Part shown: piece by piece, positions 1-5,104 of the stretch
Layout of the letters: each line of letters opens with the position of its first letter
Position numbering within the stretch: the stretch's first letter is position 1
Assembly: GCA_937950105.1 (NCBI GenBank)
Contig: CALFEM010000224.1
Span: 1 to 5,104 of the forward strand
Length of the DNA stretch: 5,104 nt
Source: an uncultured Alphaproteobacteria bacterium
GTDB taxonomy: Bacteria; Pseudomonadota; Alphaproteobacteria; Rhizobiales; Hyphomicrobiaceae
Direction of reading: 5' to 3'
Translations under genes and position numbers: made by a program
Notes under the pieces: model-generated
What the model saw: only the letters and a program-made list of their open reading frames with translations
Database searches by the model: none
Told to the model about the DNA's origin: nothing

Positions 1-2371
<2,371 letters not shown>

Positions 2372-2374
2372 GAT

Positions 2375-2384
2375 CTCGTCTCTC
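2375..2384 (-). promoter_or_regulatory. Probable ribosome binding region of the FDH alpha gene
   Basis: The purine run GAGAGACGAG lies three bases upstream of the ATG at 2371. It is a weak Shine-Dalgarno rather than a consensus AGGAGG, but it is the only candidate and supports initiation at MSDKIKFTLDG, which matches the conserved beginning of the [2Fe-2S] domain in relatives. Confidence 0.45.
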
Positions 2385-2410
2385 GCGGATCTTCTGTTCA
2401 GTCTCTCGCG
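2378..2410 (-). repeat. Exact 10-base direct repeat (CGCGAGAGAC) before the FDH alpha start
   Basis: On the minus strand CGCGAGAGAC occurs at 2410-2401 and again at 2387-2378, separated by 13 bases (period 23). The downstream copy ends six bases before the alpha-subunit ATG and overlaps its purine-rich ribosome binding region. The upstream copy forms the 3' arm of the hairpin at 2401-2430. A period of 23 is close to two helical turns, so paired protein binding sites are possible; a chance local duplication is equally possible. Confidence 0.6.
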
Positions 2411-2430
2411 GCGTTCGGCGCGCCGCAGAC
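2401..2430 (-). other. GC-rich hairpin in the FDH beta-alpha intergenic spacer
   Basis: Read on the minus strand, GTCT-GCGGCG (2430-2421) can pair with CGCCGC-GAG-AGAC (2413-2401) across a 7-base loop, giving 10 base pairs with a 3-base GAG bulge in the 3' arm. It starts 16 bases after the beta-subunit stop. No T-run follows, and the alpha gene must be expressed with beta, so termination is unlikely; transcript stability, processing or stoichiometry control between the two subunits is more likely. The core CGGCGCGCCG at 2416-2425 is also a palindrome on its own. Confidence 0.45.
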
Positions 2431-2446
2431 GATCGTGGGACCGCCG

Positions 2447-4267
2447 TTACGACAGGTCCTCGGGGAAGAACTTGATGACCGATTGCAGCGGATTGGACGC
2501 GGCTTGCCCGAGACCGCAGATGGAAGCGTCACGCATCACCTGCGACAGGTCGTCGAGCAACGGCTTGTCCCAGGTCTCGGCGCTCATCAGCTTGACCGCC
2601 TTCTCGGTACCGTTGCGGCACGGCGTGCACTGCCCGCAGCTCTCGTCCTCGAAGAAGCGCATCAGGTTGAGCGCCACGTCCTTCATGTCGTCCTTGTCGG
2701 ACAGGATGACAACCGCGTGGCTGCCGACGAAGCAGCCATGCTTTTCGAGCTGGCCGAAATCGAGCGGAATGTCGGCCATCGACGCCGGCAGGATGCCGCC
2801 CGAAGCGCCGCCCGGCAGATAGCCCTTGAAGGCGTGCCCATCGAGCATGCCGCCACAGAGTTCGATCAGCTCGTTCGCCGTCGTGCCTGCCGCCGTCAGC
2901 ACGACGCCCGGCTTCTTCACGCGCCCTGACACCGAGTAGGAGCGCATGCCCTTGGCGCCGTTCTTGCCCTGGTTCGCGAACCACTCCGGTCCCTTCTCGA
3001 TGATCGACGGGATCCAGTAGAGCGTCTCGACGTTGTTGACGAGCGTGGGGCGGCCGAAGATGCCGACCTCGGCGACGTAGGGCGGACGCTGGCGCGGGAG
3101 GCCGCGCTTGCCCTCGATGCTCTCGATCATGGCGCTTTCCTCGCCGCAGATGTAGGCGCCGGCGCCGCGGCGCACGCTCACCTTCACATGCTTCGAGAGC
3201 CCCGCCGCCGCGAGCTTCGGTATCTCGTTGGCGAGGATCGCCAGCACGGCCGGATATTCGTCGCGCATGTAGATGAAGACCTCTTCGGCCTCCACCGCCC
3301 AGGCGCCGATCAGCATGCCTTCGAGAAACGCGTGCGGCCGCGTCTCGAGGTAGTGGCGATCCTTGAAGGTCCCGGGCTCGCCCTCGTCGCCGTTGACGGC
3401 CATGAGGCGCGGTCCCTTGTAGCCGCGCACGAAGGTCCACTTGCGCCCGGTCGGGAAGCCGGCACCGCCGAGGCCGCGCAAGCCACCGTCGGAAAGTGCC
3501 GCGATGACGCTGTCGACAGACCGCTCGCCCGAGAGGCACTGCTTCAACACCGCATAGCCGCCCTCGGCGACATAGCTGTCGAAGTCCTGATACTCGGGGA
3601 TTTCGGGATGGACGTGGCCGTGCGCGACGAGGCTTTTGATCCTGTCGGCGGTTGCATGGTCGACGTGATGATGGCCGACATGCGCGGCCGGTGCGGTGTG
3701 GCACGAGCCGACGCAGGGCGCGCGCAGTACGCGCACGTCGTCCAGGTCGAGTTCGCCGAGTTCGGCGATCAGCTTCTCGGCACCGGCCAGCATGCACGAG
3801 AGCGACTCGCACACGCGGATGGTCGTCCTGGCGGGCCGCGGCTCGCCATCGGTCACCACGTCGAAGCGCGCATAGAACGTCGCCACCTCGTACACCGCAG
3901 CCATCGGGATGCGCATCAACTCGCCCAGCGCCTGCAGGTGACCGACCGGCAGGCAGCCCTCGGCATCCTGGATCTTGTGCAGGTTCTCGATCAGCAGCGC
4001 GCGCTCGTGCGGTCCCGGCCCGACGATCCGGAACACGGCTTCGCGCTCGTCGTCCTTGAGCAGGCGTCCCTTCGGAAACACCAGCGCCTTGCGCCGGCCG
4101 GCGCCGGGATGCGGCGAGCGCTTGCCGCCTTCCCAAGGCTCGCCCTTGACGATGCCATTGCCGTTGCCAGCACCGTGTGCCTGGCCATGCGCTGTCCCGC
4201 GCCCCTTGCCGTGGTAATCCGTCACAGACTTCACCCTCCGACCGCTTGTTGCGGCGTTGTCGTTCAT
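2447..4267 (-). CDS. fdh1B: NAD-dependent formate dehydrogenase beta subunit, fused NuoE-NuoF type (diaphorase subunit of FDH1)
   Basis: This is the electron-exit subunit of cytoplasmic NAD-dependent formate dehydrogenase: it takes electrons from the alpha subunit and reduces NAD+ through FMN. It has 606 residues and is complete. Residues 70-220 are NuoE-like, with [2Fe-2S] ligands Cys153, Cys158, Cys185 and Cys189 (C-x4-C, C-x3-C). Residues 245-606 are NuoF-like, with the FMN/NAD loop GLGGAGFPTGRKW at 265-277, NGDEGEPGTFKDR at 292-304, the NAD-site stretch GAGAYICGEES at 368-378, and [4Fe-4S] ligands Cys544, Cys547, Cys550 (SCGQCTPCR) and Cys584. This fusion matches the FDH1 beta subunit of M. 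extorquens; FdsABG enzymes keep the two domains as separate proteins (FdsG, FdsB). The first ~48 residues are a Gly/His/Lys-rich, probably disordered extension. The ATG at 4267 has no evident Shine-Dalgarno; a GTG at 4225 (592 residues) has GGAGG 9 bases upstream and may be the true start. An in-frame TAA at 4283-4285 limits any upstream extension. It is followed after 75 bases by the alpha subunit in the same frame. Confidence 0.95.
   Translation of the reverse strand: MNDNAATSGRRVKSVTDYHGKGRGTAHGQAHGAGNGNGIVKGEPWEGGKRSPHPGAGRRKALVFPKGRLLKDDEREAVFRIVGPGPHERALLIENLHKIQDAEGCLPVGHLQALGELMRIPMAAVYEVATFYARFDVVTDGEPRPARTTIRVCESLSCMLAGAEKLIAELGELDLDDVRVLRAPCVGSCHTAPAAHVGHHHVDHATADRIKSLVAHGHVHPEIPEYQDFDSYVAEGGYAVLKQCLSGERSVDSVIAALSDGGLRGLGGAGFPTGRKWTFVRGYKGPRLMAVNGDEGEPGTFKDRHYLETRPHAFLEGMLIGAWAVEAEEVFIYMRDEYPAVLAILANEIPKLAAAGLSKHVKVSVRRGAGAYICGEESAMIESIEGKRGLPRQRPPYVAEVGIFGRPTLVNNVETLYWIPSIIEKGPEWFANQGKNGAKGMRSYSVSGRVKKPGVVLTAAGTTANELIELCGGMLDGHAFKGYLPGGASGGILPASMADIPLDFGQLEKHGCFVGSHAVVILSDKDDMKDVALNLMRFFEDESCGQCTPCRNGTEKAVKLMSAETWDKPLLDDLSQVMRDASICGLGQAASNPLQSVIKFFPEDLS
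4235..4239 (-). promoter_or_regulatory. Candidate Shine-Dalgarno (GGAGG) for an internal GTG start of the FDH beta subunit
   Basis: On the minus strand GGAGG at 4239-4235 is followed by nine bases and then GTG at 4225-4223, in frame with the beta subunit. The bases just upstream of the longer ATG start (4267) read CGCGCTCCACGAA, with no match to the ribosome binding consensus. This favours translation from the GTG, or from both sites. A second in-frame GTG (4234) abuts the motif and is too close to use it. Confidence 0.5.
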
Positions 4268-4275
4268 TTCGTGGA

Positions 4276-4292
4276 GCGCGGGTTACCCGCGC
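4276..4292. repeat. Perfect 17-base palindrome between the CoA ligase and FDH beta genes
   Basis: The sequence GCGCGGGT, one central base, then ACCCGCGC forms a perfect inverted repeat within the 30-base gap. In RNA it would fold as a 7-bp GC stem with a 3-base loop (or 6 bp with 5). No T-run follows on either strand, so it is not a standard intrinsic terminator. It could act as an operator half-site pair, as an mRNA processing or stability hairpin between cistrons, or as a block to initiation at the ATG nine bases downstream (4267). The symmetry is seen directly; any function is inference. Confidence 0.6.
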
Positions 4293-4297
4293 CGAGG

Positions 4298-5104
4298 TCA
4301 ACGCCGTCCGGCGTGCGTGACCTCACGTGCTGCCGTCGTCTCCTGTCGGGCCGCCGCCACGGCGAGGCGAGCGGCCGAAGTCATGTCCTGTGCAGGCTGA
4401 TACGCGACGCCGTTGTTGGCCAGCACCGTCGCGGCAAAACTAGCGTTGTTGCCGGCCATGCGCACCACCAGCGGCACCGCGCGCGTCGCCCGTCGCATGG
4501 CGACACCGACGCCTTCGGCGATGGTATCGCACGCCTGCATGCCGCCGCCGTGAATGTTGACCAGCAGTGCACGCACGCTCGGGTTGGCGAGGATCAATTC
4601 GATGCCGTAGGCCACATCGAGGCTCGAGGCATTGGTGCGCACGTCCATGAAGTTGGCGGGCCGTCCGCCCGCATCGACCACACAGTCCAGCGTTGCGAGC
4701 GCGAGGCCGGCGCCGTTCACCACGATGCCGATGTCGCCATCCAGACGCTGATAGTTGATGTGGTGGCGGTCGGCACCGAGCACAACCGGATCGCCCTCCT
4801 CCGCCTCGACGGCGGCGCTCAGGGCGGCGAGCGCCGGGTGGCGCACGAGGGCGTTGTCGTCGATGACGATCTTGGCGTCGAGAGCGACGAGATCGCCGTC
4901 CCACGTCACCGCCAGAGGATTGATCTCCACCTGTGTCGCATCGACGGCGACGGCCAGACCCGCCATGCGCCGGAAGATGTCGGCGGCCTTCCCTGCGGTC
5001 GCCCCCTCGAGGCCGAGCCGCGCCGCCATTCCGGCAAAATCGCCGGTCGCCTCGTTGCCGGTGATGGCGAGATCGATGCTGGCCAACAGGCTCGGGTCTT
5101 CCGC
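4298..5104 (-). CDS. ATP-grasp acyl-CoA ligase beta subunit, SucC/MtkA-like, partial (N-terminus beyond the right edge)
   Basis: This is the beta subunit of an ADP-forming CoA ligase of the succinyl-CoA synthetase/malate-CoA ligase family, which joins a carboxylic acid to CoA at the cost of ATP together with an alpha subunit carrying the phospho-histidine. The frame stays open to the window edge; 268 codons are visible and roughly the first third (most of the ATP-grasp fold) is missing. A TTG at 5086 is internal and should not be taken as the start. Seen, counting from the edge: VEINPLAVT near residue 60 and ALDAK near 74, whose Glu, Asn and Asp correspond to the Mg-nucleotide ligands of SucC; DDNALVRHP near 82; NGAGLALAT near 130; PANFMDV near 149; LVNIHGGGM near 182; VPLVVRMAGNN near 210. 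The loop after MDV reads RTNA where the family normally has GGGA, so this is a divergent paralogue rather than the TCA-cycle enzyme. No alpha-subunit gene follows; FDH genes start 30 bases downstream. The acid substrate (succinate, malate, oxalate or other) cannot be told from the sequence. Confidence 0.85.
   Translation of the reverse strand, partial: AEDPSLLASIDLAITGNEATGDFAGMAARLGLEGATAGKAADIFRRMAGLAVAVDATQVEINPLAVTWDGDLVALDAKIVIDDNALVRHPALAALSAAVEAEEGDPVVLGADRHHINYQRLDGDIGIVVNGAGLALATLDCVVDAGGRPANFMDVRTNASSLDVAYGIELILANPSVRALLVNIHGGGMQACDTIAEGVGVAMRRATRAVPLVVRMAGNNASFAATVLANNGVAYQPAQDMTSAARLAVAAARQETTAAREVTHAGRR

Noticed and set aside
2401..2430. Intrinsic terminator between FDH beta and alpha
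   Set aside because: The hairpin has no following T-run and terminating here would uncouple two subunits of one enzyme.
2435..2929. Plus-strand open frames opposite the C-terminal part of FDH beta (also 2274-2822)
   Set aside because: Antisense to conserved NuoF-like coding sequence; no ribosome binding site or recognisable protein features.
2529..4301. A 590-codon minus-strand open frame overlapping FDH beta in another frame
   Set aside because: It starts at a TTG, is extremely Arg-rich without family motifs, and coincides with a frame that encodes a complete, motif-rich FDH beta subunit.
4298..5086. TTG at 5086 as the start of the CoA ligase gene
   Set aside because: The frame continues to the window edge without a stop, and family comparison shows that about a third of the protein, including most of the ATP-grasp domain, should precede this point.

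Overview
The window is about 5.1 kb of high-GC DNA fully occupied by three genes on the minus strand, so transcription runs from high to low coordinates. The protein sequences and GC-biased codon use suggest an alphaproteobacterium, probably of the Hyphomicrobiales/Rhizobiales (methylotroph, oxalotroph or autotroph types). This is inferred from resemblance to the two-subunit NAD-dependent formate dehydrogenase FDH1 of Methylorubrum/Methylobacterium extorquens; there is no rRNA or other taxonomic marker.

In transcription order: (1) 5104-4298 is the C-terminal two thirds of an ATP-grasp acyl-CoA ligase beta subunit of the SucC/MtkA (succinyl-CoA or malate-CoA ligase) family, cut by the right edge and divergent in a normally invariant glycine loop. 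(2) 4267-2447 is a complete formate dehydrogenase beta subunit in which a NuoE-like [2Fe-2S] domain is fused to a NuoF-like FMN/NAD/[4Fe-4S] domain. (3) 2371-1 is the formate dehydrogenase alpha (catalytic) subunit, cut by the left edge: an N-terminal [2Fe-2S] domain, two ferredoxin-type [4Fe-4S] motifs, an FdhF-type [4Fe-4S] motif and the Mo/W-bis-pterin domain with an active-site Cys-His pair.

Together the two FDH subunits would form a soluble cytoplasmic enzyme that oxidises formate to CO2 at the metal-pterin centre and passes electrons through the Fe-S chain of alpha and beta to FMN and then NAD+. Some relatives also run CO2 reduction. The CoA ligase is separated from the FDH genes by only 30 bases and is probably co-transcribed. 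This suggests a pathway that activates a C2-C4 dicarboxylic acid with CoA and yields or consumes formate (oxalate breakdown or serine-cycle C1 metabolism are the obvious candidates), but the window alone does not show which.

The two gaps (30 and 75 bases) carry most of the unexplained structure. The first has a perfect 17-base palindrome. The second has an exact 10-base direct repeat whose second copy overlaps the alpha-subunit ribosome binding site and whose first copy is part of a GC-rich hairpin. No RNA genes, mobile elements, CRISPR arrays or plus-strand genes are supported; the long plus-strand open frames are antisense shadows of the GC-rich FDH genes.
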